Below, piece after piece: positions 1 to 10,834 of a stretch of DNA of 64,000 nt (positions are counted from its first letter, which is position 1; every line of letters begins with the position of its first letter). Where the stretch lies: the NCBI GenBank assembly GCA_022414725.1, contig CM039467.1:10461766-10525765 (forward strand), read 5' to 3'. The notes beneath the pieces were generated by a model. It saw nothing but the letters and a program-made list of their open reading frames with translations, did no database searches and was not told the origin of the DNA. Origin of the DNA: Microglena sp. YARC. Taxonomy: Eukaryota > Chlorophyta > Chlorophyceae > Chlamydomonadales > Chlamydomonadaceae. The translations under genes were made by a program, and so were the position numbers.

Positions 1-34
1 ACCACCACCATCACCACCATCACCACCACCACCA

Positions 35-132
35 CTACCGCAGAATTCTGGTACAGAATGCAAATACTCTGTGCAGCACAGATATGAGTTGGTCTACGTC
101 TTTGCGACTGATCCCTAAGACAACCGGATCAC
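35..132 (-). other. Exon-like segment of unknown gene, copy 1
   Basis: Read on the minus strand this encodes a short peptide with core GDPVVLGISRKDVDQLIS and then a stop. A diverged copy with the same frame and spacing lies at 550-692, and many differences between the two keep similar amino acids (K/E, V/I, L/V), which hints at former coding sequence. The stretch between them is CCA repeat. I do not recognise the protein. It could equally be a dispersed repeat. Confidence 0.25.
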
Positions 133-437
133 CACCCACCCACCCACCACCACCACCACCACCCACCACCACCACCACCACCCACCACACCACCACCACC
201 ACACCACCACCACCACCACCACCACCCACCACCACCACCACCACCACCACCACCACCACCACCACCACCCACCCACCCACCACCACCACCACTACCACTA
301 CCACCACCACCACCACCCACCCACCACCAACACCACCCACCCACCCACCACCACCAACACACCCACCCACCCACCACCACCCACCACCCACCCACCACCA
401 CCACCAACACCACCAACCACCACCACCACCACCACCA
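121..437. repeat. (CCA)n / (CCCA)n microsatellite
   Basis: About 315 bp made almost wholly of CCA and CCCA units with occasional CAA. Long open frames of Pro/Thr/His or Gly/Val/Trp across it are by-products of the 3-bp period. Confidence 0.95.
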
Positions 438-549
438 GCTTACACTACCTCTTTAAAAAACAAATGCCTGGAGGGGCATGGTGTTAAGGGGACTCTCCCG
501 TACGCCGTAGATGGGGAAAGTCACCATGCAGATCCAGTAAGGGTCATCC

Positions 550-692
550 TCAAAGTGGTAGGGACTCCTTCATTCGACGTGTGGCAAGAATGCTGGTACA
601 GGAGGTAATAGATTCTTTGTGCAGCTTAGAGATGACTTTGTCTATGTGTTCACGACTGATCCCAAAGATAACTGGGTCGCCACCACCACGAC
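550..692 (-). other. Exon-like segment of unknown gene, copy 2
   Basis: The minus strand reads DPVIFGISREHIDKVISKLH, continues in frame for about 20 residues and stops near 552. It matches the segment at 35-132 over about 30 residues. A CCA-rich tract adjoins it at 680-720, as it does copy 1. Function unknown. Confidence 0.25.
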
Positions 693-739
693 CACCACCA
701 CCCACCACCCACCACCCACCTCTTCCCTACAACAACCGA

Positions 740-875
740 GTCGCAGGACTGTGGCCATGACCAGATCTTACACAGTCTGGCAGTACAACTGGGTCGCCAT
801 GACCGGATCTTGCACAGTCTGGCACTACAACTGGGTCGTAGGACTGTGGCCATAACCAGATCTTACGCTACCTAT
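740..875. repeat. Imperfect direct repeats
   Basis: A unit of about 50 bp containing ACCAGATCTTACACAGTCTG and CAACTGGGTCG occurs two to three times with small changes. No gene is seen. Confidence 0.7.
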
Positions 876-1089
876 TTGTTATTAGAAAAGCTGTTAGGAG
901 TTGTACACTCGCATAGAATAAGGTTGGCACCATATATATTGTGTGTGTGTGAGTTATTAGGAAAGCTGTTAGGACATAAAAACTCGCATATATAAGGTTG
1001 CACCATATGTGTGTGTGTGTGTTATTAGAAAAAAGCTTTTAGAAGTTGAACACTCGCCAAAATATGGTTGCATTCTTATATTTTTTCCA

Positions 1090-1318
1090 TGACAGCTGTT
1101 GTTTTAGCTGGGGTCGGGGTTGGGGTTTGGGGGGTTATGGCAGCTGTTGTTTTGGCTGGGGTTGGGGTTGGGGTTTGGGGGGATATGGCAGCTGTTGTTT
1201 TGGCTGGGGTTGGGGTTGGGGTTTGGGGGGACATGGCAGCTGTTGTTTTGGCTGGGGACGGGGTTGGGGTTTGGGGGGATATGGCAGCTGTTGTTTTGGT
1301 TGGGGTTGGGGGTTGAGG
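1090..1318. repeat. ~60-bp minisatellite, 4-5 copies
   Basis: Repeats of GGCAGCTGTTGTTTTGGCTG followed by a run of GGGTTG/GGGTTTGG units. Each copy differs by only a few bases. Confidence 0.95.
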
Positions 1319-1399
1319 GGGAACCCTGTGTACACATGTGTACGTTTATTTGTTTATTTATATAATAAGAAGCACTAGTGTACCGCACTCCTAAAACCC

Positions 1400-1712
1400 T
1401 AAACATGTACATCGGCGTAAGCATGTACATCAATGTAGACATGTGCATCGGTGTAAACATGTGCATGTGCGCAAACATGTGCATCGGAGTAAACATGTAT
1501 GTCGGTGTAAACATGTACATCGGTGTAAGCATGTACATCAATGTAGACATGTACATCGGTGTAAACAATAAACATCCATGTAGACATACACATCGATGCA
1601 GACATGTACGTTGTTGTAGACATGTACATCAGTGCAGGCATGTACATCAATGTAGACATGTACATCAGTGTAAGCATGTACATCGGTGTATACAAAGTGC
1701 ATTGTTGTAGAA
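1400..1712. repeat. 18-bp minisatellite (ACATGTACATCGGTGTAA-like)
   Basis: About 17 copies of an 18-bp unit built on ATGTACATC. Since 18 is a multiple of 3, open frames run through on both strands, but they encode only Met-Tyr-rich repeats. Confidence 0.95.
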
Positions 1713-2690
1713 AATGTATATCGGTTAAGACGGTGTATATGTACATTGAGAGGGAAAGTTGTTTAAGTAAGATTCAAAGATTGTTACATGGTTTTCAGCA
1801 GCGTTTTTTAGGCACGATTAGTCGACATTTCTCGATTGTAATGTTTATTTGCGAATTTGGCCATGGACATCTCAGGTGTCATTAATGTTTTCGGATTCTG
1901 AAACGTTGGCTGGCCCCGAAGCAGGCGCAGGTCAAGCCAGGCCGTCCGACCAAGGGTATATGGCCTCCTGTCAGGAAATGGAAGCCCATCACAGGCATCA
2001 AAAAGACTGTCGACCTCCCTCGCCTAGAGCACCCAGTTGGTGCGACGCTCTGAGACGCACTTGACTGCTTGTGTTTCGGGTCAACGGCGGGCGTTGGTCA
2101 GCATTGGTGGGGTACTGTATTTGTTGGTTGGTCAAGCTGTTCAGCAGTGTACGTCAGTAGTCCATTGGTCGTAGCGTACGTTAGGGTGACGACCAACCAC
2201 CGTAAGTTGGGGCCTGGGCCGTTGGCTGTGACAACTGGCAAACCCGGTTGCCAAGCTGTCACATTATGACTAAATTGTGTAAATTTGTGAAGTCCATGCC
2301 ATTTTGTGCTGACTTGGCGCCTACCTGGCACTTATTAGTCACTTAATAGACAGGGTGGAGACAGATGGCTGATAGATATGGGAAAACAGGTAGAAAACAG
2401 TTAGATTGACAGAAGGCCGTTGGTGACAGATCATCGTGGGAGGTAGATGCATGGGGGGGGGGGGGGGGGGGGGGGGGGGAGGGGGGGGGGGGTAACAAAT
2501 GTACTTGGTGACGTACTGGTGATGAAAGGTGAAAGGTACATGCTGCGTCCCAAGTCAGCAACCCCTAGTTTTGTTGACCGATTCAACTTCGTCTTAGCTT
2601 CCACAAATCGCGAAGCGCCCCCCTGCTATCATGGCTATGCTCCTTCCTACTTCCTTCTGATGCTTCCTTCTTCTGCCACGTCTCCTCATA
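1713..2690. other. No recognisable gene; long poly-G run
   Basis: Apparently single-copy sequence. I find no domain, tRNA or repeat shared with the rest of the window. A G-homopolymer of about 40 bases, with one interrupting A, lies at 2453-2492. Confidence 0.5.
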
Positions 2691-2750
2691 CATCATCAGT
2701 CTCAGGCAGCAGGGCTGGGTGAGTGGGTGTCCTCCTGAAGTACCCTGGAT
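2691..2750 (+). repeat. Dispersed repeat C, end fragment
   Basis: GTCTCAGGCAGCAG followed by CCTCCTGAAGTACCCTGG. The same end occurs at 48440-48475 and near 57290-57330, and reverse-complemented near 47535-47575. The terminal TACCCTGG resembles the ends of the hAT-like MITEs at 30485 and 47326. Confidence 0.7.
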
Positions 2751-3390
2751 GAGACCATGAGAGTGGGAAACCTGAGATGCCCAATTATCTCATCCGATAC
2801 CTACCTCACAAGGTGGTGCGTAATATGTCTAGATTTAGAACTTAATGGTGTCAAGTTCTATGCAGCGTCGCATGCGACGCTAAAAAATGGCGGGGAGTGA
2901 TCGCGAGCGGTGCGACAGGTGGCAACGGGAGCGAGTTAGTTACGAGACCGTTGGCTGACATGTCAGGCTTCATCGCGGTCAGATGGATGGATTGTCGGTC
3001 GGACGGACAAGTGGGTTAACAAGGGGGCTCCGCCCATAACTAATGGATGGAAACGTCCCCTTGTTCCTTGGAAGGATCCAGTGTGTCACCTACGTGATTC
3101 TGAAACCGTTCAAGTTGAGCACCGTGTGGTCATTGAATGTACTGAATTCCAGAAGAAAGTATCAGAACCTGATTTCCCAATCGGAGGGTACAATGATTCC
3201 TCTACATTACCTTGTGTGCAATCCAGAAGTTGAAGCTCGGGCGAAGCTTCCTCTGTTCATGTATGAACAGGTGGATCAAGCCTTTTTATAGGTATGGTAA
3301 GTTATTCTCAGGTTATTTAGTACTGTTTTTTATCGTTCAGAAGGAGAGGGAAAAAATAAAAAAGTGATTTGTCCACGTTTACATTTCCCT
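2751..3390. other. No recognisable gene
   Basis: The sequence looks unique. An open frame of 82 codons at 3043-3291 (+) has no recognisable motif, splice context or partner copy, so I do not call it a gene. Confidence 0.4.
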
Positions 3391-3394
3391 GGTT

Positions 3395-3475
3395 ATAATA
3401 TTTCTATTGCCGAAGACGGCGAGGAGCCAAACTGCTGGCTGGAGCTATATAACCAAGTTCAAGTTCAATTACTGT
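3395..3475 (+). repeat. Dispersed repeat D fragment
   Basis: Contains GCCGAAGACGGCGAGGAGCC, AACTGCTGGCTGGAGCTATA and ACCAAGTTCAAGTTCAA. Related sequence is seen at 47835-47895, reverse-complemented at 56880-56945, and as shorter pieces at 34030-34070 and 57450-57495. Confidence 0.7.
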
Positions 3476-3504
3476 TGTGTTGGGGTGGTTGCTTTAACAA
3501 GAAG

Positions 3505-3900
3505 GAAGTTTGCCTCTTAGGGTGGGGGGTAATGCAGCAGCATATGGGGGTGGGGGCTGGGTGGATGCTGGGGTGGGGGATAATGCAGGGGCCTCCCTAA
3601 TCTAGCTCTAGACTCAAGGATTACATGTGATCGGCGGAGTCACTCCTATTCCTACTATGTTGGGCTGGGTGAAAGCTGGGGTGGGGTCTGGGTGGGGGAT
3701 AACGAGGGAGTAGGTACCCGTAGGTCCACGGGAGCTAAAAAATAAAAAGCTATGCTGGTCACCATCCTCCTCATTCTAGCTCTAGATCCAAGGATTAGAT
3801 GTGATCGGCGGAGTCACTCCCACTCCGTCCTAATGAGGGAGTAAGTACCCTTAGGTTAACGAGAGCTAAAAATAAAAAGCTATGCTGGTCACCACCCTCC
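3505..3900. repeat. Diverged tandem duplications (~170 bp)
   Basis: Two copies of a block with CTCTAGACTCAAGGATTACA, TGATCGGCGGAGTCACTCC and CTAAAAAATAAAAAGCTATG (about 3600-3770 and 3775-3900). GGGTGGGGGATAATGCAG-like sequence is repeated in front. Confidence 0.8.
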
Positions 3901-3954
3901 CTAATAACCTAGTACAAGTGGACCCCCCACACACACAATACACGTGGACCTTCT

Positions 3955-4055
3955 CTATAAATACTAGGAACATATTTAGAGTTCTTGGGCAGTACGTATT
4001 TAGAGTTCTTGGGCAGAACATATCTAGAGTTCTTGGGCAGTACGTATTTATAGTT
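3955..4055. repeat. 27-bp tandem repeat
   Basis: Four copies of a unit containing TATTTAGAGTTCTTGGGCAG. Confidence 0.85.
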
Positions 4056-4129
4056 CAGGACTCTGATCCATCTGAAACACATTAATTGCTAAAACATAAG
4101 TAAGGGGGCATGGGGATATACTTCATCCA

Positions 4130-4262
4130 GTACATACTGTATACGTGAAGCGATACATACTGCAACACATGTAGCAATACATGCTGCGTCCATGTAGCAA
4201 TACATACTGCAATACTGCGTCCATGTAGCAATAGATACTACGTCCATGTAGCATATACTTCT
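4130..4262. repeat. Short tandem repeat (ATGTAGCAATACATACTGC-like)
   Basis: About six imperfect copies of a 19-27 bp unit. Confidence 0.85.
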
Positions 4263-4404
4263 TGCATGTTGGTACATGATTAAATGATGCTCAAGACATG
4301 CTAAGAGACTCAATACACTAGCTAGGTGATACTCAATAAAAGCTAAGTATCCTTATGTTAATCAACACACACTACTTGATTATATGATGCTCAAATGGGT
4401 GGGG

Positions 4405-4495
4405 TACTGCTAGCTCCGGCTTACACAGTGGTGTCCTTAACTTCACATCCTGATAGTGGCACATTACTCGGATGTAACAATTTCAACTTCAATAT
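4405..4495 (+). mobile_element. SINE-tail fragment (family S2)
   Basis: Shows CTAGCTCCGGCTTACAC, GTGTCCTTAACTTCAC and GGATGTAACAATTTCAA. The module recurs at 21905-21990, 41145-41220, 57550-57645, 57965-58060 and 58950-59045. Confidence 0.75.
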
Positions 4496-4754
4496 GATGC
4501 TCAAGGCATGCTAAAAGACTCAATACACTAGCTAGGTGATACTCAATATGAGCTGAGTATCCTTGTGTTAACCAACGCACACTTCATGAATACATGATGC
4601 CCAGACACGCTAAATGACTCGCAACACTAGCTAGGTGATACTCAATAAAAGCTGAGTATCCTTATGTTAACCAACACACACTAGATGAGTACATGATGCC
4701 CAAGACACGCTAAATGACTTGCAACACTAGCTAGGTTGTTTTTTGTTTTTTTAA

Positions 4755-4830
4755 GTTGTGAAAGGAATTTCACCCTGGGAGGTGGGTCTCCCGACACACA
4801 CCAGCAACGCCGAGGATACCCGGCTCTAGC
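4755..4830. repeat. Dispersed repeat H copy
   Basis: Contains GTGAAAGGAATTTCACCCTG, GGAGGTGGGTCTCCCGACAC and GCCGAGGATAC. The same module is at 10830-10895, 17735-17800 and 57180-57265, with short forms at 59620-59665 and 60035-60080. Confidence 0.7.
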
Positions 4831-4919
4831 TTTATGACACTCGACACACGCAGAGTATCCTTCTGTTAACCAACACACACTACATGAAAATGTAAAAATA
4901 TAGCCTGCATCCATGACTG

Positions 4920-5603
4920 TGTGAGGGTGAGAGTGGTGGGCTCAATACCCCTCATCTAGCCGTGCCTGATGGTCCTGGTTCATACGGGGCTGCTGACCAG
5001 GGGGGGGATTGTAGTGCTGTCCCTGTTGCTGGTTGGGAGCACTGGCCCCTATACTACAGTCATGTAGTCTATAACCATGGGGTGTGTGTGAATGGTAGGC
5101 TCAATACCCCTCATTTGGACGAGCCTGGTCCATATGGAGCTGCAGACCAGGGGGAGCATTGTAGTGCTGCCCCTGAGCTTGCGAGGAACACTGGCCCCTG
5201 TCCTACAGTCCTTCAATCATGTAGTCTGCAACATTCCTGTGTGTGTGAGAGAGGTGGGCTCAATACCCCTCATCGGGCCGAGCCTGGTCCACATGGGGCT
5301 GCTGACCAAGGTGGGCATTGTAGTGCTGTTCATGTTGCTGGTTGGGAGTGCTGGCCCCTGTTCTTAAGTCCTTTAATTATGGAGTCTGCAACATTCCTGT
5401 GTGTGTGAGAGAGGTGGGCTCAACACCCCTCTTCTGGCCTAGCCTGCTGGTCCACATGGGGCTGCTGACCAGGGGGGGGGGGGCATTGGGAGTGCTGCTC
5501 CTAAGCTTGTGAGGAGCACTGGCCCCTGTGCTTGTGAGGAGCGCTGGCTCTTGTCTTACAGTCTTGTAGTCTGCAACCATAACTGTGAGTGAGAGTGGTG
5601 GGC
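4920..5603 (-). repeat. Tandem copies of the last BAR-gene exon end, beyond the stop
   Basis: Four diverged copies, period about 165 bp, of the segment that encodes the Gln-rich C-terminus and stop codon of the gene ending at 5604. On the minus strand each carries a form of CAGCAGCCCCGTATGGACCA followed by GGGTATTGA or an equivalent. They follow the true stop and so lie in the 3' UTR or downstream DNA. Confidence 0.85.
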
Positions 5604-8600
5604 TCAGTACCCCTCATCTGGCCGTGCCTGTTGCTCCTGGTCCATACGGGGCTGCTGACCAGGGGGGGCATTGTCGTGCTGTCCCTGTTGCTGGTTGGTG
5701 CGGTACTTTGAGCCAGGTCTCTGTCGCTGGTCCCCCTGTTCACATGCTGTGTCTCTCGGCCCCTGCATGGAGTATTGCCTTAGCTGAGGAGGGCAGGCTG
5801 GTGTAGCGTGTCCATTAATGGGATAGCCGTAGGGAACCTGCAAGTAAAATGAGGATGGGGGGTTGGGTTGAGGTGGGGTGTGGGTTGGGTTGGGGGTCGG
5901 GGTGGTTTTGGGGAGTGGGTTGGGTGGAGTGGCAGACTTCAGCTGTGGAGGGTAGGCTTGGGTAGGGGGGGTACTTTTATTGGATATCCGTAGGAACCTG
6001 CAAGTAAAAATGAGGGTTGGTTTGGGTTGGGTTTGGGGGGGGGGGTAGTTTTAAGCTTTGATGGGGATGCAATGGGTTTGTGTCTCTCTGCTCTTGCATG
6101 GAGTGAGGCTGGGGAGCGTAGAGGGTCCCTGCTGTAAGGGATAGCCGTAGGATAACCTCCACGTGAATGTGTGCACCTCACTAATCACCACATCAAATTC
6201 CAGGGAAAAAGCGTTCAGCATCAGGAGCTCCAACGTATCTCTACATAAATAGCAACATACGTACATACCTGGTCGTATTGCCCTTGCTCCAACACATCCG
6301 CATCTCCATCACTGTTCTGCTGCGCATCATACCTGTAGCAGTGTGTTGGGGCACAGTTGGGCTATTGTCTCAAATCTGAAAGTGGGTTTTTTCTAGCTTT
6401 ATGGTTTTAAGCCTCCTCTAGTGACTGCATTTGATAGCTTTTTAAACTTTTACAGCTTTCTATAACGTTTGGGCGAAAACGGGGTCAAAAGTAGCGATCG
6501 CTATATAAAGCAGGAAAAAATCCCTGATAGCAGTGTGTTTGACTTTCCTTTAGTCGGAGCACGACTAAGTGTGTGTGCACTGCTAGGGAGCAGGACCCCT
6601 GCACCACAGCCATACCTATAGCAGCCAGGGATATATTTTTCAAATCCCTGGTTGGGTAGGGTAGGGAGTCAGACCACAACTCTGGTTGGGTAGGGTAGGG
6701 AGTCAGACCACAACTCTGGTTGGGTAGGGTAGGGAGTCAGACCACAACTCTGGTTGGGTAGGGTAGGGAGTCAGACCACAACTCTGGTTGGGTAGGGTAG
6801 GGAGTCAGACCACAACTCTGGTTGGGTAGGGTAGGGAGTCAGACGCACAAACTCTGGTTGGTAGGGTAGGGAGTCAGACCACAATTCCACAACTATAGCA
6901 GTGTGTTTGATGTTCTTTTAGTTGGAGCACTACTAGGTGCGTTTGTACTGCTAGGGGGCAGGACCCCTGTACTACAGCCATACCTCCAGCAGTGTGTTAG
7001 GGCACAGCTTGGGTAGCAGCCAGTTGTTTTCCAAAATCCAAAGCATCCCTGATAGCAGTGAGTTTAACTTTCCTTTGGTTGGGACACGACTAGGTGCGTT
7101 TGTATATCAGCCAGGGTTTTTTTCTAATCTGAATCCGCACCCACCACCACCAACCACACCCACTACCACCAAACCACCACCAAAAAGCTAACGCACCACC
7201 ACACCAGATCCACACCCACCACCAACAACCGCACCCCGCGACCATTAACCGCACCCACCACCACCACCACTACACACACACCAACCACCACCAACCGCAC
7301 CCACCACCACCAGAGCTACAGACCTGTACCTGGCAACATCAGTGCTAGCTGAGGCCACCACACACTCCACCACCACTCACACCAACTGCCCCCCCCCCCC
7401 CCCCCCCCCCCCCAACCCCAAACCCCACCCACACCAACTGCACCCCCCACCCACCCCACCCACCAACAACAACGCACCCCCCCACCACGACCAGAGAGCC
7501 ACCTACCTGTACATGTCAATACCACCACCACACCTACCACCACCATCAACCGCACCCACCAACCACCACGACCAGGGCCACCTACCTGTACATGTCAATT
7601 TCAGCGCTAGCCCCGATAGCTGCTGAAGCAATGGCTCCGAAACCGCCGGCAGTGGGGTTGGTGGTGGAGAACTCAATGGCGGGTACCCCATCGTAGGCAG
7701 TGTGTGCTAGTGTGAAGCACTCCTAGTGGTGGTGGGTTGGGATGGGGGTGAGGGGTGAGGGGTATGAGGGATTGTGGGTGGTGGTGGGTGGGATGGAGGA
7801 GGGGGTAAACAGCTCACGTAGTTAAAAAAGGAGGGGGAGGAGGGGAGTTAAAACAGGTCAGGTATACGGTGTGTGCTAGTGTGAAGCACTCCTGGTGGTG
7901 GTGGGTGGAATTGAGTGTGCAGGGTGGTGGTGGAGTGTGCGTGTGGGGGGGGAGATTAGATGTGAGTGGTGGTGAGTAGGATGGGGGGGGGGGGGGGGGG
8001 GGAGGTAAAAAGAGGTTCAGACAAGCTGTATGTGTGGGGGAACTCAATGGTGGGTGCTACATCGTGGCGGTGTGTGTTAGTGTGAAGCACTCCTGTGTGG
8101 ATGGGATAGGGGAATGGGATGTGGGTGTTGGTAGGAATGGGATTGCGGGTGGTGGTGGGGGGAAGGGGGTGGATGCGGGTTGTGGTGGGTGGAGATGGTG
8201 GGAATGGGATGTGGGCTGGGTGAGAAGTGGTGTTGGTGGGTGGGCATAGGGGGAAGGGCGGGGGGAGGAAAGACAGGTTCAGATAAGGTATGGAATGGAT
8301 GGGATGGGCAAGCTGTATGTGTTGGGGAACGCAATGGTGGGTACCTCATGGTGTAATGACTTTTGCTCAAAATGTACTCCCTCAGCTCAGAGGTGTCACG
8401 TACTTCAAACCAACTTAACCAACTCACCTGAATAATAGCAATGGCCCCTGAGATGTACCCCCTCAGCACCGGAGTGTGGAGAACTTCAAACCAACTTAAC
8501 TAACTCACCTGAATAATGGCAATGGCCCCTGAGATGTACCCCCTCAGCACCGGAGTGTGGAGAACTTCAAACCAACTTAACTAACTCACCTGAATAATAG

Positions 8601-10799
8601 CAATGGCCCCTGAGATGTACCCCCCCAGCACCGGAGTGTGGAGAACTTCAAACCAACTTAACTAACTCACCTGAATAATGGCAATGGCCCCTGAGATGTA
8701 CCCCCTCAGCACCGGAGTGTGGAGAACTTCAAACCAACTTAACTAACTCACCTGAATAATAGCAATGGCTCCTGAGATGTACCCCCTCAGTACAAAGGTG
8801 TGACGTACTTCAAACCAGCTTTCCACCCCCTTCTATCCGTTTCCCTTTTGCGTTGCCTCCCCCCTCTATCCACTCATCCATCCATCTACATCATCACCTC
8901 CGTGTACTCAACAAGTATGGGCATCTATCTATCCATCCATTCGTCAGAGATGTACTCCCGAAGCACAGAGGTGTGACGTACTTCAAACCAGCTTAACCAA
9001 CTCACCTGAATAATATCAATGGCTCCTGAGATGTACCCTCAGTACAAAGTGTGACGTACTTCAAAACCAACTTAACCAAACTCACCTGAATAATAGCAAT
9101 GGCCCCTGAGGTGTACTCCCGAAGCACAGAGGTGTCGCGTACTAGTGTGAACAGCGAGTTGTACACGGTGCGCTCAATGTCCTCATACTGGGCGCAGGTA
9201 CCTGGGGCAGCAGATGAAGCGGGTGGGGGGATGATGAGAGGGTGGGAGTGGGTGGTGATTAGAGGGTGGGAGAGGGTGGGTGGGGATCAGGTATGTCGCG
9301 TACAAGTGTGAACGAGGAGTTGGACACGGTGGGGCTCAAGGTCCTCATACAGGGCACAGGGCCATGGGGGTCAGAGGGAGGGAGGGGGGGGGGGGGCTAG
9401 GTTGGGCTAGGTAACAGTGAGGGATGGTTGGGGGAGGGGGAGGTGAGTGGTTGATGAGAGGGTGGAGGGGATCAGATTTTGGGGGTAAGAGGGGTAGGGG
9501 AGTGGGTTGGGGGTAGATTAGAGGATGGGAGGTGGGTGGTGGTGAGAGGGTGAGGTGATTAGAAGGTGGGGGGCGATGAGAGGGTGTGAGGATGAGAGAT
9601 GTTGCGCAATAGTGTATATTCACCCAGCTCCCCCCACACACCCCTCCCTATCATAGTACAGTATTTGTGGTAGTCCTTTATACCCCCCCCCCCCCCCCCC
9701 CCCCCTTACCCCCCTCTTGTGGTTCATTAGGACCACTACCTCTGAAGCTCAGCTGTTGCGTTTGCTCCCATGGAGATTCCCCACTCACAACCCTTGCTTG
9801 TCCCCGACCCCCACCCCCCCCACCCCCACACACACACTTGAATACCCCTCTCTCTCTGATACTTTTGCATGTGACTCCACCCCCACCCCTCAATCCCCAC
9901 CCCCACTACTCCACCCCTCACGTTGCATGTTCTCGTGCTTGTGGTTGGTCTTGGCTAGGTAGCTGAGTATCTAGGTGGATAGGTTGCTGAGTGACTTCAC
10001 CCCCACCCCACGACTCCACACACACCACTCACGTTGCATCTTCTCGTGCTTGTGGTTGGTCTTGGCCTCCAGCTTCTGAAGCTCAGCTTGTGCGTTTGTT
10101 CCTAGGGAGCCAATGTTGGCCCTCATCCTTTTTTCTCATACGACCCTGGGGGGCATAAGGGTGCGGTGGAGTGGGACAGGGCGGAGTGGAGAGGGGGTGG
10201 ATTGGGAACAAGAATAGAGTGGATGTGGGAAGTAGAGAGGAATAGAGTGGGACGGGGCAGAGTGGAGAGGGGTGGAGCGGGAGTAGAGATGGATGGAGTG
10301 GGACGGGGCAGAGTGGAGAGGGGTGGAGTGGGAGTAGAGAGGGATGGAGTGGGAGTAGAGAGGGATGGAGTGGGACGGGGCAGAGTGGAGAGGGGTGGAG
10401 TGGGAGTAGTGAGGGATGGAGTGGGGGACGGGGCAGAGTGGAGAGGGGTGGAGTGGGAGTAGTGAGGGATGGAGTGGGGGACGGGGCAGAGTGGAGAGGG
10501 GTGGAGTGGGAGTAGTGAGGGATGGAGTGGGACGGGGCAGAGTGGAGAGGGGTGGAGTGGGTTCAGGGCAGAGTGGAGAGGGGTGGAGTGGGAGTAGAGA
10601 GGATGGAGTGGGACAGGGGCAGAGACACGTACCTTTGCAAGTCTGCCACCGTGCGCCTCCTGGAATCAAATTCTAGTCTCACAATCTCTAGATGCTTCAT
10701 ACGATCCTGCAGCATTAGACGGGGCGGTGTGTTATGTTTTTTTTGTGGGGTGGGGTAGGGTGTGGTTTTGGTTTGGTGTTGTGTGCGTGTGGGGGGTAT

Positions 10800-10834
<35 letters not shown>

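Larger units (their letters stand above)
4285..4900. repeat. ~95-bp tandem repeat, 4-5 diverged copies
   Basis: Copies of a unit with GATGCTCAAGACATGCTAA, CACTAGCTAGGTGATACTCA and GTATCCTTATGTTAA start near 4290, 4495, 4595 and 4691. The array is interrupted by a SINE-tail fragment (4405-4495) and by repeat H (4755-4830). Confidence 0.85.

Noticed and set aside
84..608. Pro/Thr/His open frame on the plus strand
   Set aside because: CCA microsatellite without other coding evidence.
10136..10669. Ser/Pro/His-rich 177-codon frame on the minus strand
   Set aside because: Minisatellite in an intron of the BAR gene, adjoining a real exon by chance.
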